Positions 1 through 7,038 of a DNA stretch of 43,212 bases are shown here, in pieces. The DNA lies in contig QHSQ01000105.1 of NCBI GenBank assembly GCA_003221615.1, positions 1 through 43,212 of the forward strand. The letters run 5' to 3'. The notes below the pieces were generated by a model, which did no database searches, was not told the origin of the DNA, and was given only the letters and a program-made list of their open reading frames with translations. Origin of the DNA: Candidatus Rokuibacteriota bacterium. GTDB taxonomy: Bacteria > Methylomirabilota > Methylomirabilia > Rokubacteriales > CSP1-6. A program made the translations under genes and the position numbers. Numbering within the stretch: position 1 is the first letter of the stretch; each line of letters opens with the position of its first letter.

Positions 1-1084
1 CGAAGCCGCCGAGGCCGGCCGTCTCGGTGATGGCGCTGTCGCCGATGTCGGGGTTGGCATCGCCGGCACTGAACCCGGGAAAGTAGAGCCCTTGCGGCGT
101 CTGCGCCGGCCTCGTGAACCACCGGTCGCCCAGCCCGCCGACACGGATCCCGAAGTCCGTGCCGTTGCGCGCCATCGCCGTCACGATCGTCGAGTCGGGC
201 ACGCCGTGCGCCGCGTCGAGCGCGGCCTTGCACGCGGCCATGCCGACGTTCAGGAACAGGTGCTCGTTGGACGCCGCGAAGGCCAGGACGCGACTGCGCT
301 CCTTCGCCGGCAGCTCCAGCGCGGCGATCTCGGGCGCGAGTGCCTTGATGAGCAACGCAGAGGCCGCGCGATTCCGGTTGTGACACTCGTCGCCCATCTG
401 CACCGCCTGGCCGATGAGCGCTCGGAGGTCGACGCCACCCGCGCGCCGGATCGATTCCCCGAACGCCGGGCCCACGACGTCCCTGAACCAGCGCAGGCGA
501 TCGATCACGTCGGGAGCGTAGGCGCCGTAGCGCAACACTTTGCCGAGCCCCTCGTTGATCGTCGAATAGGCGCGGTTGCCGGTCGTCCGGTTTTCGACGA
601 CGAGCACCGGCATCGAGGCGGTCGTGGCGCCGGCCATCGGTCCGACGGTCGCGTGGTGATGACAGGGATCGAAGCGAACCGCGCCGTGGGTGACGAGCCT
701 CTCCGCGTCCTCCCACGTCGTCGCCAGCCCCTCGTAGATCAGCGCGCCGACGATCCCGCCGCGCAGGGGGCCGCTCATCCGTTCCCACGCGATCGGCGGG
801 CCGGCGTGGAGCACGGTCTCGCGCGTCATACCCGGCACCACCTCTTTCGCCGGGCGCACGTCGACCAGAACTTGATGGGCGGCGAGGATGCGATCGAGCG
901 TGACGCGATTGGCGGCGTCGACCGCATCGCACCAGAGCGCGCCGAGCTCGCCCGGCGCCGACGGAGGCCGCCAGTCGACCCGTGTAACGGGAACGCCCTG
1001 AGCGGCGAGGGCCGAGGCGAAGATCTCGGGACCGGCGACGAGGGCCCCGAGCGGATTGCGGAGGAGGTCGGCCTCAGACGACAT
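1..1084 (-). CDS. DUF1116 / YlbE (AllG)-family protein, cut by the window edge
   Basis: About 361 N-terminal residues are present; the C-terminus lies beyond the left edge. The family is recognised by a His triplet in CHHHATVGPM (about 141-150), GDECHNRN (about 231-238) and ARNGTDFGIR (about 305-314). The start ATG (1084-1082) overlaps the end of the upstream fdrA gene by 11 bases, so the two are co-transcribed and probably translationally coupled. From family knowledge, E. coli YlbE (AllG) and FdrA (AllF) lie in the allantoin locus and have been linked to oxamate carbamoyltransferase activity in anaerobic ureide breakdown. Whether this pair has the same substrate is inference. No third partner (YlbF/AllH type) or carbamate kinase is visible, but either could lie off the edge. 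Confidence 0.85.
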   Translation of the reverse strand, partial: MSSEADLLRNPLGALVAGPEIFASALAAQGVPVTRVDWRPPSAPGELGALWCDAVDAANRVTLDRILAAHQVLVDVRPAKEVVPGMTRETVLHAGPPIAWERMSGPLRGGIVGALIYEGLATTWEDAERLVTHGAVRFDPCHHHATVGPMAGATTASMPVLVVENRTTGNRAYSTINEGLGKVLRYGAYAPDVIDRLRWFRDVVGPAFGESIRRAGGVDLRALIGQAVQMGDECHNRNRAASALLIKALAPEIAALELPAKERSRVLAFAASNEHLFLNVGMAACKAALDAAHGVPDSTIVTAMARNGTDFGIRVGGLGDRWFTRPAQTPQGLYFPGFSAGDANPDIGDSAITETAGLGGF

Positions 1085-2519
1085 CGCGTCCCTCGGCGAT
1101 CGCCCGCGCCGCCTCGGCCGCCATCCGGTTGCTGGCGCATACGACCGCGCCGAGCTTCCGGAGCTGTTCCTCCTGGCGCTCGAGACCCTGCGGGTCCTGG
1201 TCGGTACCGACCACGTGAGCGACGACCGCCAGCTCGCGCCCGCGACGCCGCGCGCGCGCCTCGGCGAGGGCGGGCCGCAGTGCGCCGACCGGGTCGGCGT
1301 GAGCGCAGTCGCCGAGCACGAGATCGAGCAGGATCACGGAGACACCCGAGTCGTCGCCCGCGCCCACGATCGCCACGTTTCGCTGGCTTGGATCGATGAT
1401 CGGGTGCGGGCGCCCGCGGGTGTACTCCTCGGCGCCGAAATCGACGAAGCGGTGCCCTGGACCATCGCCCACGAGGCGCCGCGCCTCGTCACACAGCGTC
1501 CCGCCGGAGTAGAGACCGAAGATCGCGCCGCGCGCGCCGGGGGCCTTCGCCCTCGACCTCTCGAGGTCTCGGACACTACCCGCGGTGAGCTTCACCGCGG
1601 TGGTCGCCGCCTCTTCGAGCGTCGGCGCCGTGCGAACGCCCGCCGGCGTCGCGCCGTCATACCCGAGCAAACACGCGACGACCGGCTTCCCCGTCTCGAC
1701 AGCGGCTCGGAGCACGGCATCGGCGGCGGCCGGCGAGGGCGGCTTCGAGACGATGAGCACGACCCGCGTATCGAGGTCGGCGCCCAGGGCCGCGACACCC
1801 TGCAAGGTGGTCAGCCCGCCGACGGCGGCGTGGAGATCCCGCCCGCCCGTGCCGATCGCGTGGGAGACCCCCGAGCCGAGGCGATGGATGAGGCTGGTCA
1901 GCTCCTGGATCCCTGTTCCCGAGGCGCCGACGACGCCGATGGGACCGCGGCGCACCCGGTTCGCGAAGCCCAGGCCGATTCCGTTGATGATCGCGGTCCC
2001 GCATTCGGGGCCCATGACCAGAAGCCGGCGATCGCGCGCCCGGCGCTTGAGCGCCACCTCGTCATCCAGTGAAACGCCATCGCTGAACAGGAACACGTGG
2101 AGCCCGGCGGAGAGCGCCTGGTGGGCGTCGACGGCGGCGTAGGCACCCGGAACCGCGATGAGGGCCACGGTCGTCGTGGCCCTCCTGCGCGCGGCGCCGG
2201 CCGTGGTCCGCGGCAGGACATCGGAGCGGGCTTGCTCGGTGTCGCGGCTGGCGCTCAGAAGCTCGTCGACGCTCGCGAGGGCCCGGTTCGCGACCGTCTC
2301 GGTGCTCGCCCGGACCGAGACCAGGAGGTCCGAGGGCCCGGACTCCGGCGCCTCCGCCGGCCACATGCCGGCTTCTGCGAGCATCGAGCGCCCGGCCGGA
2401 GTCCCCATGACGACCGCGACCTCAGCGACACCCGCCAGCTGCCTCACCTGCTCGGCGACGCGCATGAGGTCGATCGAATCGAAATACGAATTCCGCCGGA
2501 CCGCCCACGCCAGAAGCAT
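1074..2519 (-). CDS. fdrA: FdrA-family protein (succinyl-CoA synthetase-like)
   Basis: 481 residues, somewhat shorter than E. coli FdrA. It has the family opening (SYFDSIDLM, then MGTPAG near residue 40), a CoA-ligase-like core with MGPECGTAIING and GVVGASGTGIQE, and the C-terminal signatures GLYSGGTLCDEA, GRPHPIIDP and VVGTDQDPQ. The start ATG is preceded by a GGAGG ribosome site about six bases upstream. It is followed directly by an overlapping DUF1116 gene, the usual partner of FdrA. In E. coli this pair belongs to ureide nitrogen catabolism (oxamate/carbamoyl phosphate step); the reaction here is inferred. A -10-like TATAAT on this strand at 2540-2545 and a 15-bp tandem repeat just upstream suggest local regulation. 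Confidence 0.9.
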   Translation of the reverse strand: MLLAWAVRRNSYFDSIDLMRVAEQVRQLAGVAEVAVVMGTPAGRSMLAEAGMWPAEAPESGPSDLLVSVRASTETVANRALASVDELLSASRDTEQARSDVLPRTTAGAARRRATTTVALIAVPGAYAAVDAHQALSAGLHVFLFSDGVSLDDEVALKRRARDRRLLVMGPECGTAIINGIGLGFANRVRRGPIGVVGASGTGIQELTSLIHRLGSGVSHAIGTGGRDLHAAVGGLTTLQGVAALGADLDTRVVLIVSKPPSPAAADAVLRAAVETGKPVVACLLGYDGATPAGVRTAPTLEEAATTAVKLTAGSVRDLERSRAKAPGARGAIFGLYSGGTLCDEARRLVGDGPGHRFVDFGAEEYTRGRPHPIIDPSQRNVAIVGAGDDSGVSVILLDLVLGDCAHADPVGALRPALAEARARRRGRELAVVAHVVGTDQDPQGLERQEEQLRKLGAVVCASNRMAAEAARAIAEGRDVV

Positions 2520-2539
2520 CCCGACCCTCCGGTCGTCGC

Positions 2540-2575
2540 ATTATAGCCAGTCGGTGGACGAGCCAGTCGGTGGAC
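2540..2575 (-). promoter_or_regulatory. Candidate fdrA promoter with tandem 15-bp repeat
   Basis: On the minus strand a perfect TATAAT lies at 2545-2540, about 20 bases before the fdrA start codon. Upstream of it the 15-mer AGCCAGTCGGTGGAC (plus-strand reading) occurs twice, at 2545-2559 and 2561-2575, a period of 16. No good -35 hexamer is seen at 16-18 bp spacing; the repeats occupy that place, which would suit an activator or repressor site. They may equally be a simple slippage duplication. Confidence 0.45.
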
Positions 2576-2580
2576 CGGGC

Positions 2581-2802
2581 TCAGCCCAGGCGGATCATCA
2601 CGAAGCCGCGCTGCTGGAGATCGTCGTAGATGTCCCGGCGCTCTTGCTGACCCGGGTTGCCCGCCGTGCCGGGCTGGCCCCCTGGCGGCAGGATCCGCCG
2701 GTCCACAAGAACCTTGATGTCCGGCATGCCGGCGAAGACTCGCTCGAAGTAGCCGAGGAGCTCAGGGCGGTCGCGCGCGACCACGACGATCACCTTCAGC
2801 AT
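2581..2802 (-). CDS. Small protein of unknown function (73 aa), related to the divergent small gene
   Basis: A 73-residue protein with no recognised domain. The N-terminal half, with a hydrophobic strand (KVIVVVARD), a Leu/Phe-rich helix (ELLGYFERVF) and a second strand ending in VLVDRR, aligns with the protein encoded divergently at 2932-3231 (LFLVSRHE, LFEYLLERF, VILDRR). Both end in a short hydrophobic strand (FVMIRL versus VILTL) after a polar linker. The start ATG has a GGGGAG ribosome site at good spacing. There is no signal peptide or membrane segment, so it is probably cytoplasmic. The shared fold and repeated occurrence support a real gene family; its function is unknown. Confidence 0.6.
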   Translation of the reverse strand: MLKVIVVVARDRPELLGYFERVFAGMPDIKVLVDRRILPPGGQPGTAGNPGQQERRDIYDDLQQRGFVMIRLG

Positions 2803-2891
2803 CGTGTCTCCCCGTCGGAAAATCTTCCAAATCGAGCGGACGGAGCTCGGCGCTGTCTAGAAACAACCCGATTATTCGCTGTCTTCGTGAA

Positions 2892-2907
2892 TGGCACTGC
2901 AAATGCT
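2892..2907 (+). promoter_or_regulatory. Candidate sigma-54 promoter ahead of the 2932 small gene
   Basis: TGGCACTGCAAATGCT has a perfect TGGCAC -24 half, exact GG-N10-GC spacing and a TGCT -12 half, giving 10 of 12 informative positions of TGGCAYRNNNNTTGCW. A start near 2917 would leave a short leader holding the GAGG ribosome site at 2923-2926. Three sigma-54 activators of the NtrC family are encoded in this window, which makes use of the site plausible. Confidence 0.5.
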
Positions 2908-2931
2908 CCGCATTCGATCCGCGAGGAAAAA

Positions 2932-3231
2932 ATGACCTGCCGCGCACAGTGTCGACAGACAATAGACGAGCACATGGCCAGACATCTGTTTCTCGTCTCG
3001 CGCCACGAGGCTCGCCTGTTCGAGTACCTGCTGGAGCGCTTTCGCGACGACGGGAATGTCGAGGTCATTCTGGATCGCCGTCGCGCAGAGCGACGGCGAC
3101 GGCCCCGGGGTCAGGAGCCCGAACGTCGGCGTTCAGACCGGCGAACCCGACGCGAGGTCGATCTGGAGCTCCAGGTGCGATCGCACGTGATCCTGACCCT
3201 CCCCGAAGACGACCCGCCGCCCCGACTCTGA
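2932..3231 (+). CDS. Small arginine-rich protein of unknown function
   Basis: From the ATG at 2932 the protein has 99 residues; from the ATG at 2974 it has 85 (MARHLFLVSR...). The 2932 start has the better ribosome site (GAGG five bases upstream), while the 2974 start matches the length of its relative at 2581-2802. The core is strand-helix-strand ending in VILDRR, followed by an Arg-rich stretch with repeated RRR/DRR triplets and a final hydrophobic strand (VILTL). No membrane segment or signal peptide is seen. A sigma-54 type promoter lies directly upstream (2892-2907). The basic linker might bind nucleic acid or another acidic partner, but this is speculation; I do not recognise a function. 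Confidence 0.55.
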   Translation: MTCRAQCRQTIDEHMARHLFLVSRHEARLFEYLLERFRDDGNVEVILDRRRAERRRRPRGQEPERRRSDRRTRREVDLELQVRSHVILTLPEDDPPPRL

Positions 3232-3508
3232 GACTCGCCCGCCTGCGCGGGTGCCGTCTGAGCAAGGTTAGCACTGTCGGCTCGGTGAGCTTTGCGCTCT
3301 CGAGCGCACGTCCTGTTCAGCTTCTGATCAGCCGATTACCGCGCCCTTGAAACAGCCGATCTAGCTGATTTCACAGAGGCTCGCGGCACTCTGGCTCCCT
3401 CGATATCCTCGCCGGGTGATCAAGTCTCTTCCACTGCCCGCCCCGCGCAACAACTTCGGGTACGCAAAAAATGCAAGCGATCCGGAAGGTTGCGCCGTAA
3501 ATGCACAA

Positions 3509-3524
3509 TGGTATTGGCTTTGCT
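3509..3524 (+). promoter_or_regulatory. Possible sigma-54 promoter in the gene-poor region
   Basis: TGGTATTGGCTTTGCT matches 10 of 12 informative positions of the -24/-12 consensus with exact GG-N10-GC spacing and a perfect TTGCT. No good coding start follows within 100 bases, so the target could be a small RNA or the regulator gene 550 bases downstream, or the match could be chance. Confidence 0.3.
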
Positions 3525-3805
3525 CGTTTGTCAGGCTCGTGGACCCGACCGCGCCGCGACCGCATGCACTGGATCTCGACGGCTCCGAGTCACGCCACGT
3601 CGTGAGGGCCATCCAGGATCGGTTCGGCGAAATCGTCGAGCGCGCGGCAACGCTCCAATCGGGGGCCGTCCGAGCTCTGAGGCGCTTGAAGCTCTTCCGG
3701 ATGTTTCGCGAGGATCACCGGCACACCCCAAGCGCGACGAGTCGGCCCCCGGGCGAGCGGAACAAAAAAATTCCGAGTCGCGTCGGGCATTTCCGGAATG
3801 GCGAC

Positions 3806-3826
3806 GTCCTGAGCGAGTCGAAGGAT
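3806..3826. repeat. REP-like dispersed repeat sequence
   Basis: The core CTGAGCGAGTCGAAGG resembles a short intergenic repeat family that I recall from many high-GC environmental genomes, read as CCTTCGACTCGCTCAG on the other strand. Only one copy was noticed in this window, so repetition could not be confirmed here. Confidence 0.35.
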
Positions 3827-4073
3827 ACGCCGACCGCGCGCTCGAGCCGCGCGGAGAGCGGCCGGCCGAATCGAGCGGCCGAGGAGGCCGTGTTGCGCAA
3901 CGCGCTCGAGCTCGTGGGTGGGATCCACGCGGCGGCAGCTCGGCTCCGTCAGGCGAGTTACCGGACGCCGTTGCGGAAGCTCCGCGACGACGAGCGCGCG
4001 CGTCATTCGGGCTTCGGGGCTCTTGCTTGACAAAGCACACCCTGTCAGAATTGCGGAACTGCGGAGGCGAGAC

Positions 4074-5468
4074 GTGCGCGTAGTGATCGTCGACGAGAGC
4101 ATGATCCTGGGCGAAGCCGCGCGCCGCGTCTTGTCTTCGATGGCAGTCACGACGGCGTCCGCCGGCACTCTGCACGAACTTTCGCGCGCATTCGAGATGC
4201 ATCGCGTCCCTGATCTTTTGATCGTGAACGTCACGCCCGATCTCACGGGCTGGCAAGTCGCGGTCCGGGTGGAGCGCGCGGGCTATCGAGGCCGCGTGCT
4301 CGCGTTCGTCGACGCGCTCGACGACACCAAGATCCAGTATCTGACCCAGCTGCCCAACGTCGATTGCGTCGCGCGGCCGAGCTCCACCGCGCTGCTCGAG
4401 CAGGTGCTGAAGCAGGCGCTGCGCGCGGCGAAAACCTCCGCCGAGCGATCACTCCCGGCGCCGATCCGGCCGGCGTATCACGGCATCATCGGCGAGTCGT
4501 CGCAGATGGCCGACATCTTCGCGCGCATCGCGAAGGTGGCGGTCGGGGACGTCAACGTCTGCATCCACGGCGAGAGCGGCACCGGCAAGGAGCTGATCGC
4601 GCGCGCGATCCACTACGCGAGCCCGCGGCGTGATCGTCCGCTGATCACGCTCGACTGCACCACGATCCCCGAAGGCTTGATGGAGAGCCACCTCTTCGGT
4701 CACGTGAGGGGCGCGTTCACCGGCGCGACGGAGCATCGTGAAGGCGTCTTCTCGCTGGCCCACACCGGGACTCTGTTCATCGACGAGCTCGGTGAGCTGA
4801 GCCCGAGCCTCCAGGCCAAGCTCCTCCGGGTCATCCAGACGCGTGAGTTCTCCAAGGTGGGTGGGAGCAAACCCATCAGGACGGACATCCGGCTCATCAC
4901 CGCCACCAACAAGGATCTCAAGGCGGCCGTGGCGCAGGGCACGTTTCGCGAGGACCTCTACTATCGGGTCGCGGTCTTCATGATCAAGGTGCCGGCTCTC
5001 CGCGAGCGGACCGAAGACATTCCACGCCTGGTCGATCACTTCCTGCAGCGGTTCGCGGGTCTGTACGGCAAGCCCGTCACACAGGTCGCGCCCGTGACGC
5101 TCAAGCGCATGATGGCCCTGCCCTGGCCGGGCAACGTGCGACAGCTCGAGAACTTCCTCGAGCAGGCCGTCGTGCTCGCCGAGGGCGATACGCTGACCGA
5201 CCGCGATCTCTTCGCCGGAGACCCGTCGAGCGCCGTCGCCGCTCCCTCGCCCGTGCTCTCGGGATTGTTCGAGGCCGGGCTGCCGCTGAGCGAAGTGGAG
5301 CGCCGCCACATCCTCAGGACTCTCCACAAGGTCCACGGCAACCGGACCGAAGCCGCACGGCTCTTGCAGATCAGCGTTCGCTGCCTGCAATACAAGCTCA
5401 AAGCCTACGGCCGGGACGTCGACGCCTCCACCGGCTCCGACCGGGGCCTCGTCCCGAGCGGCTCCTAG
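4074..5468 (+). CDS. NtrC-family sigma-54 activator with degenerate receiver domain
   Basis: 464 residues from the GTG at 4074, chosen because GGAGG (4063-4067) sits six bases upstream and the product then begins exactly at the receiver strand. The N-terminal domain has receiver shape but lacks the phosphorylated Asp: the strand reads LLIVNVTPD, with Asn near residue 52, and the conserved Lys is replaced (CVARPSS). The AAA+ domain is intact, with Walker A GESGTGKE, GAFTGA for sigma-54 contact and FIDELGEL Walker B. The C-terminus has a Fis-type helix-turn-helix (NRTEAARLLQIS). No kinase gene is adjacent. It lies upstream of the envelope/PrsKR gene run and may regulate it. Phosphorylation-independent control is inference. 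Confidence 0.9.
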   Translation: MRVVIVDESMILGEAARRVLSSMAVTTASAGTLHELSRAFEMHRVPDLLIVNVTPDLTGWQVAVRVERAGYRGRVLAFVDALDDTKIQYLTQLPNVDCVARPSSTALLEQVLKQALRAAKTSAERSLPAPIRPAYHGIIGESSQMADIFARIAKVAVGDVNVCIHGESGTGKELIARAIHYASPRRDRPLITLDCTTIPEGLMESHLFGHVRGAFTGATEHREGVFSLAHTGTLFIDELGELSPSLQAKLLRVIQTREFSKVGGSKPIRTDIRLITATNKDLKAAVAQGTFREDLYYRVAVFMIKVPALRERTEDIPRLVDHFLQRFAGLYGKPVTQVAPVTLKRMMALPWPGNVRQLENFLEQAVVLAEGDTLTDRDLFAGDPSSAVAAPSPVLSGLFEAGLPLSEVERRHILRTLHKVHGNRTEAARLLQISVRCLQYKLKAYGRDVDASTGSDRGLVPSGS

Positions 5469-5491
5469 ACGGCCCTCCGTTCGACGCCCCG

Positions 5492-5522
5492 GCAAACTTT
5501 GCGGGGCCGACGCGCAAACTTT
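5492..5522. promoter_or_regulatory. Repeated GCAAACTTT motif, possible operator
   Basis: GCAAACTTT occurs at 5492-5500 and again at 5514-5522, exactly 22 bp apart, or two helical turns, and each copy is followed shortly by GGGG. The first copy lies in a perfect small dyad, GCAAA-C-TTTGC (5492-5502). The pair sits in the only gap between the regulator at 4074 and the gene run starting at 5572, as expected for a regulator-binding site. Confidence 0.4.
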
Positions 5523-5571
5523 TAGGGGACGCTCGCGATCTCAGCGTTTCCGGATTCGCAGAACGTAGAGA

Positions 5572-5958
5572 GTGCGGCCAGTTACGACGTTGGCCCCAAT
5601 CGTGCTCTCTCACCACGCCGCATTGAAGCTCGCGCCTCAGGCCAGTCGCAGCAGGGTGACGCCGGCGCTCCGAGATCTTCTCGAGCGCGACGCGGTATGC
5701 CGCGAGATCGTGCAGTACCTGATGCGCCACAACGAGGCCGCCGACACGGCCCGCGGCATCGCGGAGTGGTGGATCAACCGGGACGTACCCTCCACGCGAC
5801 AAGCCCTGCTGAGGCTCCAGGAATGCGGCGTCGTTCAGTCCTACATCGTCCAGGGCGACACGTTCGTCTACGCGTACACGAAGAGGGCCGTCCTGCGTCA
5901 GTCGCTGGCGCGTTGTCTTCCGGAACTGGTCGCTCCCCCTGCGGCCAAGGAGCTCTAG
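5572..5958 (+). CDS. Small winged-helix-like protein (128 aa)
   Basis: 128 residues from a GTG start; the ribosome site is weak. Residues about 35-100 have the pattern of a winged helix-turn-helix: a helix (VCREIVQYLMRH), a second helix with small residues (ADTARGIAEWWI), a recognition-like helix (STRQALLRLQECGVV) and a beta wing (SYIVQGDTFVYAYT). This resembles ArsR/MarR-type DNA-binding modules, but no specific family is recognised. The gene stops three bases before the YvcK-like gene and heads the 5572-12010 run, so it may be a local regulator of that run, perhaps acting at the repeated motif at 5492-5522. The DNA-binding role is inferred. Confidence 0.6.
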   Translation: MRPVTTLAPIVLSHHAALKLAPQASRSRVTPALRDLLERDAVCREIVQYLMRHNEAADTARGIAEWWINRDVPSTRQALLRLQECGVVQSYIVQGDTFVYAYTKRAVLRQSLARCLPELVAPPAAKEL

Positions 5959-5961
5959 GCC

Positions 5962-7035
5962 ATGGCAGCAGCTTCGGTCGTCACGATCGCCAGCGAGGCG
6001 TCGCGCGTGAACCCGCCTGAAGAGGGTGGCCTCCCCGACCTTCGCATCGTCGCGCTGGGCGGCGGCACGGGGCTGCCGACGGTGCTGCACGGTCTCCGCG
6101 CGGGACTGTTCGAGTCGTACCCCTGGGATCCCGAACGGGACCAGACGCGGCTGACCGCGGTCGCGACCGTCGCCGATGACGGTGGCAGCTCCGGCAAGCT
6201 GCGCGCGACGTATCGGCTCCCGTCCCCCGGCGATGTGAGGAACTGCCTCCTCGCCCTCGCCGGGGGGGATCCGGCGCTGGCGGACGTGTTCGCCTTTCGC
6301 TTCGCCGGCGACAGCGAGATGGCCGGGCACAGCCTCGGCAATCTCATCCTGACCGCGCTCACGGAACTCGAGCAGGATTTCTCGAAAGCGGTCGCGCGAG
6401 TCGGGCGACTGCTGGCGATCCGGGGCCTGGTGCTGCCCGCGACCGGCCAGAACGTGACGCTCCAGGCGGAGCTGTCCGACGGCACCGTGATCGAGGGCGA
6501 GTCCCGCATCGCGAGCGCGCGGAGCCCGATCCGCAAGGTGCGGCTCCATCCGGCCGACGCCGTGGCGCTGCCCGAGGCGGTCGACGCCCTCGAGCGCGCG
6601 CACCTGATCGTGATCGGCCCGGGGAGCCTCTACTCGAGCATCGTCGCCGCGCTGCTTCCGCACGGGATCGCCGAGGCGATCACGCGGTCGCGGGCGCGGG
6701 TGGTGCACGTCATGAACCTCATGACGGAGCCGGGCGAGACCGACGGGCATACGGCGGTGGACCATCTCATGGCCATCCGCCGGCACGCGCCGACGATGCC
6801 GATCCACGACATTCTCGTCAACACGACGCCGTTCGCCCCCGAGCAGATCGCACGGTACGGCGCGCAGGGCGCGGTCCTGGTCCGGACAGACCTGGCGCTG
6901 CTGAGAGCGCTCGGACACTCCGTCCACGAATGCGACCTGCTCGCGAGCGGCGACGATGTGCGCCACGACCCGGCCAAGCTCGCTCGCTGCCTCCTGACGC
7001 TCGCCTACCGAAGCGGATCGCGCGCGGGCGCCTGA
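5962..7035 (+). CDS. yvcK: YvcK/GlmR (CofD-like) family protein
   Basis: 357 residues. It has the glycine-rich nucleotide-binding motif ALGGGTGLPTVLHGL (about 29-43), VADDGGSSGKLR, PGDVRNCLLAL, GHSLGNLILTAL and GPGSLYSSI, all typical of the YvcK branch of the CofD-like superfamily rather than true CofD. YvcK/GlmR binds UDP-GlcNAc and affects carbon flow into envelope precursors in Bacillus and relatives (family knowledge). It is spaced three bases from both neighbours. Its place ahead of a polysaccharide deacetylase and a nucleotide-sugar dehydratase fits control of envelope sugar supply. Although cofG and cofH occur in this window, this is probably not the F420 ligase CofD. Confidence 0.88.
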   Translation: MAAASVVTIASEASRVNPPEEGGLPDLRIVALGGGTGLPTVLHGLRAGLFESYPWDPERDQTRLTAVATVADDGGSSGKLRATYRLPSPGDVRNCLLALAGGDPALADVFAFRFAGDSEMAGHSLGNLILTALTELEQDFSKAVARVGRLLAIRGLVLPATGQNVTLQAELSDGTVIEGESRIASARSPIRKVRLHPADAVALPEAVDALERAHLIVIGPGSLYSSIVAALLPHGIAEAITRSRARVVHVMNLMTEPGETDGHTAVDHLMAIRRHAPTMPIHDILVNTTPFAPEQIARYGAQGAVLVRTDLALLRALGHSVHECDLLASGDDVRHDPAKLARCLLTLAYRSGSRAGA

Positions 7036-7038
7036 GCC

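Larger units (their letters stand above)
3232..4073. other. 842-bp region without a convincing gene
   Basis: Open frames exist on both strands here (for example 3416-4030 plus and 3590-4246 minus), but none shows a recognisable domain, a good ribosome site or a consistent family match, and they overlap each other. Features seen are a sigma-54-like sequence at 3509-3524, a REP-like palindrome-family sequence at 3806-3826, and a TTGACA hexamer at 4027-4032 shortly before the regulator gene at 4074. The stretch 3420-3540 is visibly richer in A+T than its surroundings. A small RNA or a decayed gene is possible. Confidence 0.5.

Noticed and set aside
3416-4030. 204-codon plus-strand frame, with a tail resembling a small helical domain (ALELVGGIHAAAARLR)
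   Set aside because: Contains the REP-like sequence, has competing frames on both strands and no family match; may be a decayed gene but cannot be supported.
4027-4055. TTGACA hexamer as promoter of the 4074 regulator
   Set aside because: No acceptable -10 box at 16-18 bp; left as an unconfirmed hint.
5962-7035. CofD (F420 biosynthesis transferase)
   Set aside because: The glycine-rich and GPGSLYSS motifs fit the YvcK branch, and the gene is not linked to cofG/cofH.
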